Source: Treponema sp. (lineage in GTDB: Bacteria; Spirochaetota; Spirochaetia; Treponematales; Treponemataceae). Taken from it: a stretch of DNA of 19,448 nt. The stretch lies in NCBI GenBank assembly GCA_018385415.1, contig JAHAZA010000115.1, forward strand, positions 1 to 19,448. Direction: 5' to 3'. Position numbers and translations under genes: made by a program. Below the pieces are notes generated by a model. That model saw only the letters and a program-made list of their open reading frames with translations, had not been told where the DNA came from and searched no databases. Below, in pieces: positions 6,834 through 14,274 of this stretch (position 1 is the stretch's first letter; each line of letters opens with the position of its first letter).

Positions 6834-8643
6834 TAATCTTACTTGTTCTTACAGGTCTAGAAAGCGGCCAGAATCTAAATCCTGTACTTCCTAAAATAAG
6901 CTTTTGTGGAACAATAATCGGATTTACATTCGAGTAATATGAGAATGAATAATTATCAAATGGTGTAATTTTAGTTTCTACAAGCTCATCTCTATGACGC
7001 ATATCAAATGAATTAAAACGGTTATCTCCCATCATAAAAAAGCAGTTTTCAGGAATATATTGTGGATTACCCTCTTTATTTTCAGGGAATACAGGCATAT
7101 TTCTAAAGTTCATTATAAAACGCATATATTCCTGAAGAAGTCTGATTCTTTCACTGCACTGTATAATTACTGGATTTTTTGCAATATCGTTAGAAGAAAT
7201 ACCATTGTTAACAGCTTTTGCAGTTTCAAGAACAAGTGTTCCTGCATAATACTTAAACATAAGATTCATTTTGAAGCATGAATCATCATAAAGATTTCCA
7301 CCAACATAATTGTCTACAAGCAAATTGTCATAGCTTTCACACCATTCACTCATAAAGTTTTCAAACCATTGGGCACCGCCTTCGTTTGAAAGAAGAGCCC
7401 TTGCCAGGTCTGTATAATCCAGTGAATGATTCATTTCATATGGTGATGCAACTTTAAGGAATTGAGCATAATATGCATTTTCGATATTATCTGAAGTTGT
7501 TTTTGGAGCAATTGCTTTGAATTCCTTTGAAATTCTAACACATTCTTTCATCATTTCAGCAACATTAATTGCTCTTCGTTCAGCTTCAATAGCTTCAATA
7601 GTTTCAAAACCTTCAGCTGAAATAACCATATCTTTAATATATTTTTTTACTTCAGGGCTTTCAGCATTAAGGTTATAAGCAGCCCAGATAGCATCCTGTT
7701 CAACAGGAGTAAACTGAGGATTTTCTTTTGTACGAGAGTATAAAACACCATCCTGCATCATAAGCTGTTCACCTTCAACACCAGTAATACGTTTTACCAA
7801 TGGGTCAGCTTTTACAACTCCATGTTCATCCAGGTTTGTATTTACAAATGTAAAAGTAAACATATATACAAGCTGAGAAACAACTGTCTTTACTTCAGAC
7901 TGACGGTTAATTGTGTAATGAGGATTTCTGAATACAACAATATCTCCTCTCTTATATTTTTTTAGACAAGGAAGACCTACGTCAGTTAATGGAAATTTAG
8001 GACCAGCAGTAATTTTACTTACTGCAACACGATCATTTACCATATATTCAGGAACCATGGATTCTGTAGGAATTTTATAGAACTGGAAAAAGAAAATCTG
8101 AAATAACAATACAAGGAAAACAGCCTGAAGCAATGCATCGCCCCAGTCAAGGATTTCAAAAACAAACCATTTTAAATACGATAAACCTGTAGTTTTTTTT
8201 CCATCACGGGTTTTACCATGAGAAAGCATTTTACCTAGATTTTCATTTTTAACTTCTTTAATTTTGATACCAGTAATCTTTTCAAAATGCTTAAAATCAA
8301 GACAATATGAAATAATACATGCAGTAATAAAAATAATAAGCCAGAAAATAACTGAAACCAAATCGAAGGCAAAAACAGTTCCTTTTTCACCTGCTCTTCT
8401 TAAAATAAAAGCAATAAGAAAAATAAAAGATTCGTACTGAATCAATTTACGGCACATAAAGGCTTTATTGTGTTCCTGTTTTTTTGCAAACTTAAATCCC
8501 ACAAAATAAACAACAACTGCAGTAAATAAAGAGCTTAAAATAAAAGAAAGACAAGAAACATCAGCTGCAATGCAGATATTCATACAAGAAAAAATAATTG
8601 CAAACAACAAATTTGCAACAATAAGAATATTAATTTTTTTCAT
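6829..8643 (-). CDS. lepB: Signal peptidase I, oversized with a ~200-residue insertion
   Basis: Membrane serine protease that removes signal peptides from proteins exported through SecYEG. At 604 residues it is nearly twice the length of E. coli LepB. Hydrophobic helices lie at about 5-20, 34-50, 70-81 and 95-113, and the classical anchor helix is at 168-188. The nucleophile is Ser195 in IPTESMVP (box B). The box-D/catalytic region includes RGDIVVFRNP and LVKRITGVEGEQL, with general base Lys284. Box E is GDNRFNSFDMR from residue 539, and the end (GFRFWPLSR) is also typical. Residues ~315-525 form a mostly helical insertion with no similarity I recognise. It is divergent from the HPt gene and convergent with secA. 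There is no Shine-Dalgarno; an extended -10 (TGCTATATT, 8659-8651) ends 8 nt before the ATG. Confidence 0.95.
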   Translation of the reverse strand: MKKINILIVANLLFAIIFSCMNICIAADVSCLSFILSSLFTAVVVYFVGFKFAKKQEHNKAFMCRKLIQYESFIFLIAFILRRAGEKGTVFAFDLVSVIFWLIIFITACIISYCLDFKHFEKITGIKIKEVKNENLGKMLSHGKTRDGKKTTGLSYLKWFVFEILDWGDALLQAVFLVLLFQIFFFQFYKIPTESMVPEYMVNDRVAVSKITAGPKFPLTDVGLPCLKKYKRGDIVVFRNPHYTINRQSEVKTVVSQLVYMFTFTFVNTNLDEHGVVKADPLVKRITGVEGEQLMMQDGVLYSRTKENPQFTPVEQDAIWAAYNLNAESPEVKKYIKDMVISAEGFETIEAIEAERRAINVAEMMKECVRISKEFKAIAPKTTSDNIENAYYAQFLKVASPYEMNHSLDYTDLARALLSNEGGAQWFENFMSEWCESYDNLLVDNYVGGNLYDDSCFKMNLMFKYYAGTLVLETAKAVNNGISSNDIAKNPVIIQCSERIRLLQEYMRFIMNFRNMPVFPENKEGNPQYIPENCFFMMGDNRFNSFDMRHRDELVETKITPFDNYSFSYYSNVNPIIVPQKLILGSTGFRFWPLSRPVRTSKIK

Positions 8644-8650
8644 ATTATTA

Positions 8651-8683
8651 AATATAGCACAAAAAACTATTAAATTCTATATT
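8651..8683. promoter_or_regulatory. Divergent -10 elements for lepB (minus) and the HPt gene (plus)
   Basis: The whole gap between the two ATGs is 49 bp. On the minus strand the extended -10 TGCTATATT occupies 8659-8651, ending 8 nt before the lepB ATG. On the plus strand TATATT occupies 8678-8683, ending 10 nt before the HPt ATG at 8693; an overlapping TATATT at 8684-8689 also exists. No good -35 box is seen for either gene and neither has a Shine-Dalgarno. The extended -10 for lepB is the better supported of the two. Start points at or just before the ATGs are inferred. Confidence 0.5.
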
Positions 8684-8692
8684 TATATTAAT

Positions 8693-9040
8693 ATGGAAGA
8701 AATATTAGACATACAATGGGGACTTAATCTGGCAGATAATGATGAACAGTTATATCGTACACTTCTGGAGTTTTATTTATCAGATAACAAATTTGATGTA
8801 AAGGAACTTCACAGACTTATTATGATTTCAAAAGATGAAGCTGCCAGTTACATTCACAGAGTAAAAGGTGCATCCCGCCAGATTGGAGCAAAGGCAGCTT
8901 CCAGTCAAGGACAGTTGATTGAAGATATTCTTCGTGAAAAAGCAACAGGAAATCTTGCACCATTGATAAATGTTTTCTGCGGAATTTATGAAAAAACCTT
9001 AAAGGCTGTTAATGCTTACCTCGGAACTGAAGAAAATTAG
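8693..9040 (+). CDS. Orphan histidine phosphotransfer (HPt) domain protein
   Basis: A 115-residue stand-alone HPt protein. HPt domains carry phosphate on a histidine between receiver domains in multi-step phosphorelays. The hallmark H-x-x-K-G-x-S is present as HRVKGASRQIGA, with phospho-accepting His55 and the conserved Lys58 and Gly59. The flanking sequence is helical throughout, fitting the family's four-helix bundle. The start is ATG at 8693 (MEEILDIQWG); an in-frame ATG at 8570 lies inside lepB, would add a spurious hydrophobic stretch and is rejected. No histidine kinase or receiver gene lies nearby, so its partners are unknown. Its last 32 bp overlap the tail of the convergent TatD gene. 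It is probably read from a nearly leaderless mRNA. Confidence 0.9.
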   Translation: MEEILDIQWGLNLADNDEQLYRTLLEFYLSDNKFDVKELHRLIMISKDEAASYIHRVKGASRQIGAKAASSQGQLIEDILREKATGNLAPLINVFCGIYEKTLKAVNAYLGTEEN

Positions 9041-9797
9041 AATAGAGCTGCTCAGTAAAACCAGTGGCTTTTTCTTTATCTTCAGAACTAATTCCTCGAA
9101 TTTCAAAAGCTTTTTCATACACATTAAAAATATCAGAAGGCTTTGTATATTCCTCGCCTTTCAACACTTGAAAAGGTGCATCAGTTTCTAAAAGTAATTG
9201 TCTGCTATCAAGCTTACAAATACACTCTATGGCTTTTTTATTTCCATTAAGAAGAGGCTTTCCGAAACTAAAAAAGCAGTTAATACCTTTGTTTAGTAAT
9301 GACTGAGCTTCATTGAAAGTACCCATGTATGAATGAAACAATACTGCCGGCACTTTTGATAATTGTTTTGCATAGAAAAAGAAACGGTCATTGCATTTTC
9401 TGCCGTGAATAATCATTGGCAAGGAATATTTAACTGCGAATTCAAGCTGGGATTCAAATGCCTGTTTTTGAAGTTCCTCAGTACCTTTTAATTCCTGAGT
9501 AAAAAAATCAAACCCAGTTTCACCAATAACACTTATTTTATTTTCAACAATAAGATTTTCTAAAAAATCAAGATTTTTAATAACAGGATTTTGGGGATGA
9601 ATTCCAAAGGCACTTATAAAATCAGGTTTTTCTTTAATTATGTTATTCTGAATTGTAAATTCTGATTCTGAATGAGCACAACTTATACAGTAATATTTTT
9701 CAGAGTTTAGTAATGGTACTGAATACACTGTACAGTCACTTAAGTGAAGATGAGAATCACAGATTTTGTATAAATCAAAAAAATCTTTACATTGCAT
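9009..9797 (-). CDS. TatD-family metal-dependent hydrolase (putative DNase)
   Basis: A 262-residue amidohydrolase-fold enzyme of the TatD family, known for metal-dependent 3'-5' exonuclease activity in DNA repair and degradation. Metal ligands are visible in order: H16-L-H18 in CDSHLHLSD, Glu93 in VIGETGFDF, His131 in MIIHGRKC, His155 in LFHSYMG, and Asp206 in LLLETDAPF. The family's usual H-C-F-S-G at the fourth site is here H-S-Y-M-G, but the histidine is kept. The sequence AFGIHPQNP matches the family's 'GIHPH' segment. No Shine-Dalgarno precedes the ATG; a promoter-like TTGGAA-17-TTTAAT ends 9 nt before it. It overlaps the HPt gene by 32 bp tail to tail and is divergent from the 72-aa gene. 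Confidence 0.9.
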   Translation of the reverse strand: MQCKDFFDLYKICDSHLHLSDCTVYSVPLLNSEKYYCISCAHSESEFTIQNNIIKEKPDFISAFGIHPQNPVIKNLDFLENLIVENKISVIGETGFDFFTQELKGTEELQKQAFESQLEFAVKYSLPMIIHGRKCNDRFFFYAKQLSKVPAVLFHSYMGTFNEAQSLLNKGINCFFSFGKPLLNGNKKAIECICKLDSRQLLLETDAPFQVLKGEEYTKPSDIFNVYEKAFEIRGISSEDKEKATGFTEQLYSNFLQFRGKH

Positions 9798-9805
9798 AAA
9801 AAATA

Positions 9806-9834
9806 ATTAAAAAACTCTAAACATTAAATTCCAA
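9806..9834 (-). promoter_or_regulatory. Putative promoter for the TatD gene
   Basis: On the minus strand TTGGAA (9834-9829) is separated by 17 bp from TTTAAT (9811-9806), whose last base is 9 nt before the ATG at 9797. Each box is a fair match to the sigma-70 consensus (4/6 and 5/6). The gene has no Shine-Dalgarno, so a leaderless or nearly leaderless message is predicted. Confidence 0.45.
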
Positions 9835-9905
9835 ATTCCGAAAATATAAGTACAAGTTACTTTGAACTTTAAGTAGAATTTTAAATTAAGTAAAGGGGTT
9901 TTATT

Positions 9906-10124
9906 ATGGGAACTTACACTTTAAAAAGCATTGGAAAATCTACAGACTATATGACAATCGTTCGTGAAATGGAAGACGGCTTCGTGGTAAGAATCGTTCG
10001 TGACCGTGATGGTTATGATGAAGTAAAAACAGACTTTATCAGCCACAGCCTTTTTGAAAGCTGCCTCAGAACAGGTTATCTTACAAAGATCGAAGAAGCA
10101 GAAAAAGTAGCCACAAACGCATAA
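9906..10124 (+). CDS. Small conserved-looking hypothetical protein (72 aa)
   Basis: A 72-residue soluble protein (GTYTLKSIGKSTDYMT ... DGFVVRIVRDRDGYDEVKTDF ... LFESCLRTGYLTKIEEAE) with predicted beta strands then a helix. It has no signal peptide or membrane helix. Codon use looks like that of well-expressed core genes, such as frequent CTT, CGT and GAA, so it is probably real. Unlike its divergent neighbours it has a Shine-Dalgarno-like AAAGGGG about 7 nt before the ATG. It stands alone, with a weak hairpin terminator just downstream at 10141-10178 and the convergent miaA gene beyond. I do not recognise the family and can offer no function. Confidence 0.75.
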   Translation: MGTYTLKSIGKSTDYMTIVREMEDGFVVRIVRDRDGYDEVKTDFISHSLFESCLRTGYLTKIEEAEKVATNA

Positions 10125-10140
10125 TTCTGTATGTAATTAA

Positions 10141-10178
10141 AACGCCGGCATTATCAGTTAATGATTAAAGCTGGCGTT
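10141..10178. terminator. Hairpin at the 3' junction of the 72-aa gene and miaA
   Basis: AACGCCGGC (10141-10149) pairs with GCTGGCGTT (10170-10178) with one G-U wobble around a 20-nt AU-rich loop. It is followed on the plus strand by AATTATTTT. The stem is GC-rich against an AT-rich surrounding and sits 16 bp after the 72-aa stop. The loop is long and the T-run broken, so it is a moderate terminator. The miaA stop codon (10158-10160) lies in the loop. Confidence 0.5.
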
Positions 10179-11126
10179 AATTATTTTAAACGCATCTTCA
10201 AACTTTTTATTCTGATCAGCTTCTTTAGTCAACCAATGAATATCTACACCTTTTCTTTCCATTCCACGGAACCAGGTTTCCTGACGCTTTGCAAACTGAC
10301 AGATTGCAGTATAAAGGCCCTGAACCATCTCATCTTTAGTTTTAATTTTTCCTTCAAGAAACTCAGAAACAAATTTATATTCAAGTCCAAGACGTTCCAT
10401 TCTTTCATAACTGAAGCCCTGATTATGAAGAGCTTCAACTTCTTCAATCATTCCTTCATCAAGCCGCTCTACCAGACGTTTTCTGATATTTTCACGAAGA
10501 ATTGTACGGTCAATAGTTGTTCCTAAAACTAAAGGTTTTACTTCCTGTCGAGTTAAAAGCTCTTCTTTATTTTTTTCGTATTCAGGACTCTGCATGTATG
10601 TTGCAATTTCGATTGCTTTTACTACCCTGTCCCTTAATGCCAGATCTGTTCTGTTATGAAGATCAGGTTTTAGTTTTAAAAGCATCTGATCCAGTTCTTC
10701 CAGAGTCATAACTTCCATTTTTTTTCGTAACTCTGGATTTTCAGGAACTTCTACCAGTTCATATTTTCTGATAAAGGAATCAAGGTACATTCCAGTTCCG
10801 CCTACAGTAAAAGGAACAATTTTTCTTTTTGAAATATCTTCAAATGCTCTATAAAAATCTTTGGTAAAGTTAAAAAGGTTGTATTCTGTATTTAAGTCTG
10901 TGACATCAATTACATGGTAAGGAATCTGGTGGCCGTTATAATTGTATTCTGCAATATCTTTGCCGCTTCCTAAATCAAGACCTTTGTAAACCTGTCTTGA
11001 ATCAGCAGAAATGATTTCAAGGCCGAATTCATCTGCAAGCCGTACACCTAAGGAGGTTTTACCTACAGCTGTAGGGCCTAATAGTACGAGACTGTTATAT
11101 TTTTCAGATGGACTGATTTTAGTCAT
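10158..11126 (-). CDS. miaA: tRNA dimethylallyltransferase MiaA
   Basis: Transfers a dimethylallyl group from DMAPP to N6 of adenosine 37 in tRNAs that read codons starting with U, the first step toward ms2i6A, which stabilises codon pairing. The P-loop is GPTAVGKT (residues 17-24). The substrate-binding segment ADSRQVYKGLDLGSGKD follows at 41-57; the family's usual form is D-S-M-Q-V-Y-x-G-M-D-I-G-T-A-K, so this is the GSGKD variant. VGGTGMYLDSFI and the C-terminal ICQFAKRQETWFRG segment are further family marks. At 322 residues the length is normal. It is the last gene of a minus-strand series after the HAD and rlmI genes, 67 bp behind rlmI. A possible Shine-Dalgarno (AAGGA) lies about 12 nt before the ATG. 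Confidence 0.96.
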   Translation of the reverse strand: MTKISPSEKYNSLVLLGPTAVGKTSLGVRLADEFGLEIISADSRQVYKGLDLGSGKDIAEYNYNGHQIPYHVIDVTDLNTEYNLFNFTKDFYRAFEDISKRKIVPFTVGGTGMYLDSFIRKYELVEVPENPELRKKMEVMTLEELDQMLLKLKPDLHNRTDLALRDRVVKAIEIATYMQSPEYEKNKEELLTRQEVKPLVLGTTIDRTILRENIRKRLVERLDEGMIEEVEALHNQGFSYERMERLGLEYKFVSEFLEGKIKTKDEMVQGLYTAICQFAKRQETWFRGMERKGVDIHWLTKEADQNKKFEDAFKIINASFNH

Positions 11127-11193
11127 TACTTAAAAAATTCCTTTTAACATTTATAATTCAATAAGTTCTGAGTTGTTTTAAATACATTAAAAT

Positions 11194-12456
11194 TTAGAAA
11201 ACTCTTGTAATTGCACACTTCAGGTATTCTGATTTTGGATAACCTAAGAGAACAGGATGGTCTGGACCTGCTCCACGTTTTTCAAGAATTTGAACAACAC
11301 GATGTGAATCCATTGCCGCATGCATCAGCATATCGTAGAAAGTGTTGGAATCAAAAAAGTGTGAGCATGAGCATGTTACAAGGATTCCACCTTTGTTTAA
11401 AAGACGCATTGCACGCAGATTGATTTCTTTATAACCGCCATATGCCTTCTGAACCATTTTTGCAGATTTTGTAAATGCAGGAGGATCTAGAATAATTACA
11501 TCAAATTTGCGTTCTTCAGCTTCATACTGCTTCAATAAATCAAAGACATCGGCACAAACAGCTGTCATAACCTTCGAAGCATTATTAAGTTGTATGTTTT
11601 TGTTTACAGTTTCTACAGCTTCTTCACTAATATCAACGCTTATTACCGATTTTGCACCGGCTTTGAATGCATTCAGGCCAAAAGCACCAGTGTGAGTAAA
11701 TGTATCAAGAACAGACTTTCCATGACAGAACTGAGCTGCAACTGCACGATTATCTTTCTGGTCAAGGAAGTATCCTGTTTTCTGCCCGTTAGCAAGATCT
11801 ACTTTGATTCTGATTCCATTTTCGATGATTACGATTTCTTCTTCTCGCTTTGCACCAATCCAGCCTGCTTTTAATTCAAGACCTTCTTTGGTTCTGACAT
11901 CAGCATCGCTTCGCTCGAAAATTCCATATGGACGGCAGCATTTTTCAAGAGCATCAAGGATTTCTTTTCTGAAAATTTCGCAGGACATAGAAAGGAACTG
12001 AACAACAAGATAAACATTTTCGTTTTCATCACAGTAACGTTCACAGATAAAGCCTGGAATAAGATCAGCTTCAGCAAAAATAAGACGGTAAGAATCCTGA
12101 TTTTTGTAGTGAATCTGGCGAATGTTATATGCATCGCTTACACGTTTACTCCAGAAGCTTTCGATATCTTTATAAACTTCATCTCCGTGTTCGTTTGAAA
12201 TAATACGGATTGTAATTTTTGAATTTTTATTTAAGATACCTGTTCCTAAAAAGCCTCCGGCTTTTGTAAAAATTTCTACAGGTGTTCCAGGAGCAATATC
12301 AGCTTCTTTAAGGGAAACGTTGATCCATTGTTCATTCTGTCCAGAAACCTTTTTTGTTTTGATGTGAGAGATTTCGTTATCAAATACCCATGGAAAGCCC
12401 TGATTGATTTCTTTTTCTTCTCTAGAATTTAAAAAAACGCGTGGGAAAAATGTCAT
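11194..12456 (-). CDS. rlmI: 23S rRNA m5C methyltransferase, RlmI-type
   Basis: A 420-residue SAM-dependent RNA methyltransferase of the RlmI family, whose E. coli member makes m5C1962 in 23S rRNA. An N-terminal PUA-like RNA-binding domain covers about residues 1-90 (VFLNSREEKEINQGFPWVFDNEI). A linking domain leads into the hallmark DLANGQKTGYFLDQ (220-233). The Rossmann methyltransferase domain holds the SAM motif LDTFTHTGAFG (250-260), the acidic loop VISVDISEEA, LDPPAF (323-328) and the cysteine-bearing TCSCSHF (361-367). A good Shine-Dalgarno (AGAGGA) sits about 8 nt before the ATG. It follows the HAD gene by 37 bp. It is a relative of rlmK on the other side of that gene; the exact target base is inferred from the family. 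Confidence 0.9.
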   Translation of the reverse strand: MTFFPRVFLNSREEKEINQGFPWVFDNEISHIKTKKVSGQNEQWINVSLKEADIAPGTPVEIFTKAGGFLGTGILNKNSKITIRIISNEHGDEVYKDIESFWSKRVSDAYNIRQIHYKNQDSYRLIFAEADLIPGFICERYCDENENVYLVVQFLSMSCEIFRKEILDALEKCCRPYGIFERSDADVRTKEGLELKAGWIGAKREEEIVIIENGIRIKVDLANGQKTGYFLDQKDNRAVAAQFCHGKSVLDTFTHTGAFGLNAFKAGAKSVISVDISEEAVETVNKNIQLNNASKVMTAVCADVFDLLKQYEAEERKFDVIILDPPAFTKSAKMVQKAYGGYKEINLRAMRLLNKGGILVTCSCSHFFDSNTFYDMLMHAAMDSHRVVQILEKRGAGPDHPVLLGYPKSEYLKCAITRVF

Positions 12457-12493
12457 TTGCTTGTCCTCTTATATTTATTGGAAAAATACTATG

Positions 12494-13081
12494 TTAAAAA
12501 TATTTTTTCCAGACCTTTTTTAATTCTTCAGCACTGGTAAATGTAACTGCGTTAATTCCAACACGTTTTGCAGCTTCTACGTTTTCAAGGCGGTCATCTA
12601 CGAAAAAAGCTTCTTCCGGTTTGAAGCCTTCTGCTTCTAATATTATTTTGAAAAAGCTTTCATCAGGTTTTTCTTCGCCGATTTTATTTGAGGCGTATGT
12701 CTGATGAAAAAAAGCGTAATCGCCACGTTCCATATGATTTTCCCAATGGGACTGAATTGTGTTTGTTCCGCAGACAACACGATGCTTTTTTTTCAACTTG
12801 TTGATGATCTTTACTGTTCCTTTATTCAGTACAGGATGAAAGTACAGCCTGAAAAGGTCGTGATTTACAGGATAGATGTCACGTTCTTTGATTCGTTCAT
12901 TGAACGAAGCCCAGAACTGCTGGCTATGGATTTTTCCCTTTGTGTAATCACTGAAAATGTTTGAACTACCGTTTTTACAGATTGCCATAAATTCCTTTGA
13001 GTCCATTTTAAGGCTCTTATACATGGAATCCATAGAAAAAGTGGAAGTAACTACCCCACCCATGTCAAAAATAAAAAGCAT
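12494..13081 (-). CDS. HAD-superfamily hydrolase (YihX-like phosphatase)
   Basis: A 195-residue haloacid dehalogenase-type phosphatase. The nucleophile is Asp6 in IFDMGGVV; the usual second aspartate two residues on is replaced by glycine, as in related HAD proteins that read F-D-x-G-x-V. Motif II is CGTNT (Thr106), motif III is the lysine of GEEKPDESFF (Lys138), and motif IV is FFVDDRLENV (Asp162/163). A small helical cap lies between residues ~15 and 85. YihX-type enzymes hydrolyse sugar phosphates such as glucose-1-phosphate, but the true substrate is unknown. It heads the minus-strand series HAD-rlmI-miaA and diverges from rlmK with only 44 bp between. There is no Shine-Dalgarno; TATAAT ends 6 nt before the ATG, fitting a leaderless mRNA. 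Confidence 0.88.
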   Translation of the reverse strand: MLFIFDMGGVVTSTFSMDSMYKSLKMDSKEFMAICKNGSSNIFSDYTKGKIHSQQFWASFNERIKERDIYPVNHDLFRLYFHPVLNKGTVKIINKLKKKHRVVCGTNTIQSHWENHMERGDYAFFHQTYASNKIGEEKPDESFFKIILEAEGFKPEEAFFVDDRLENVEAAKRVGINAVTFTSAEELKKVWKKYF

Positions 13082-13125
13082 AAGGCATTATATATTCTTT
13101 ATTCGATTTATGCTATATTATTTTC
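13082..13125. promoter_or_regulatory. Divergent promoters for the HAD operon and rlmK in 44 bp
   Basis: On the minus strand a consensus TATAAT (13092-13087) lies 5 nt before the HAD ATG at 13081. On the plus strand an extended -10, TGCTATATT (13111-13119), lies 6 nt before the rlmK ATG at 13126. Both spacings put the usual start point at or next to the A of the ATG. No Shine-Dalgarno is present in either direction, and no strong -35 boxes. The gap is too short for normal 5' leaders unless transcripts start inside the neighbouring gene. Confidence 0.6.
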
Positions 13126-14271
13126 ATGGACGAAAAAACACAGCAGAAACTTGAGAACCAGAAAACCTTGTTCTCAAACAGATTAAAAAGAAAAATCAAA
13201 GAATTAAAAAAATGGGCCCGAAAAAATAAAATCTCCTGCTACAGAATTTATGACAGGGATATTCCTGAAATTCCAGTCAGTCTTGACTTATATGAATTTT
13301 TACCTGACCACATACAGAATAAAATTGAAGCTGCAAAATACACATCTTTTGTTGCAGAACGAATTTCGCAGAATGATCCTACAGTTCAAGGTGAACTTGT
13401 ACTCAACACTTATGCAGTAATTTACCTTTATGAGCGTCCATACGAAAAAGATGAAAAGGAAGAGGAATTCTGGTTCGACCAGATGGCAAAGACAGCAGCT
13501 GAAGTACTAAACATTCCTTTCTCACACATTGTAATAAAGGAACGCAAGCGTCAGCGGGGCACTAATCAATATGAAAAAGATGAAGAAAAAGAAAGTATTT
13601 ATTCCATCAAAGGTTTGACTCAGGAATGTGGGGAACTTTTCAACATTGACCTTACTTCATATCTTGATACAGGACTTTTTTTTGACCACAGACCTTTGCG
13701 TTCAATCGTAAGGGAGACTGCTTCAAAAAAATCTGTCCTTAACCTTTTCTGTTATACAGGAAGCTTTTCTGTTTATGCAGCAGAAGGCGGCGCAAAGAAA
13801 GTTGAATCAGTAGACCTTTCAAACACATACCTTACAATTGCAAAAAATAATATGGATTTGAATGGATTCTCAGACAAAAACGCCTATATTTATACAAGAC
13901 AGGATGTTATCGAATTCCTTAAAGAAAAAGCAGTCAAAGCAAAAGCCGGTGAACTTAAAGAAGATGAATATTACGACATGATCATTCTTGACCCTCCGAC
14001 TTTCAGCAACAGTAAAAATACATACAATGTTTTAGACATCAACAAAGACTGGCCCAAGCTTTGTAAAGACTGTCTAAATATTCTTGCCCCTGGGGGCATT
14101 CTGTATTTTTCAACCAACAGTACAAAACTCAGCTTTGACAAAAGTCTTTTACCACAGGCTACAGTTAAAAACAAAGTCATCATGATAACTGACATGACTG
14201 AAAGCAGCATTCCTAAGGATTTTGAAGGAACAAAATGTCACAAACTCTGGGAATTAAAAATAGCGAAATAA
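13126..14271 (+). CDS. rlmK: 23S rRNA methyltransferase, stand-alone RlmK-type
   Basis: A 381-residue class I methyltransferase matching the RlmK half of the E. coli fused enzyme RlmKL, which makes m7G2069 in 23S rRNA. The N-terminal segment (LFSNRLKRKIKELKKWARKN, then CYRIYDRDIPEIPVSLDLYE) is characteristic of RlmK. It is followed by FDHRPLR, the SAM motif LNLFCYTGSFS (205-215), the acidic loop VESVDLSNTY, LDPPTFSNSK (from 288) and LAPGGILYFSTN. The THUMP-containing RlmL half is absent, so the two activities are separate here, if RlmL exists at all. It is followed after 3 nt by the helicase gene, so the two form an operon with probable translational coupling. It reads from an apparently leaderless start. 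Confidence 0.88.
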   Translation: MDEKTQQKLENQKTLFSNRLKRKIKELKKWARKNKISCYRIYDRDIPEIPVSLDLYEFLPDHIQNKIEAAKYTSFVAERISQNDPTVQGELVLNTYAVIYLYERPYEKDEKEEEFWFDQMAKTAAEVLNIPFSHIVIKERKRQRGTNQYEKDEEKESIYSIKGLTQECGELFNIDLTSYLDTGLFFDHRPLRSIVRETASKKSVLNLFCYTGSFSVYAAEGGAKKVESVDLSNTYLTIAKNNMDLNGFSDKNAYIYTRQDVIEFLKEKAVKAKAGELKEDEYYDMIILDPPTFSNSKNTYNVLDINKDWPKLCKDCLNILAPGGILYFSTNSTKLSFDKSLLPQATVKNKVIMITDMTESSIPKDFEGTKCHKLWELKIAK

Positions 14272-14274
14272 TTT

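Noticed and set aside
8570..8692. HPt gene starting at ATG 8570
   Set aside because: It would overlap the start of lepB and add a hydrophobic stretch foreign to HPt proteins; ATG 8693 gives a normal domain.
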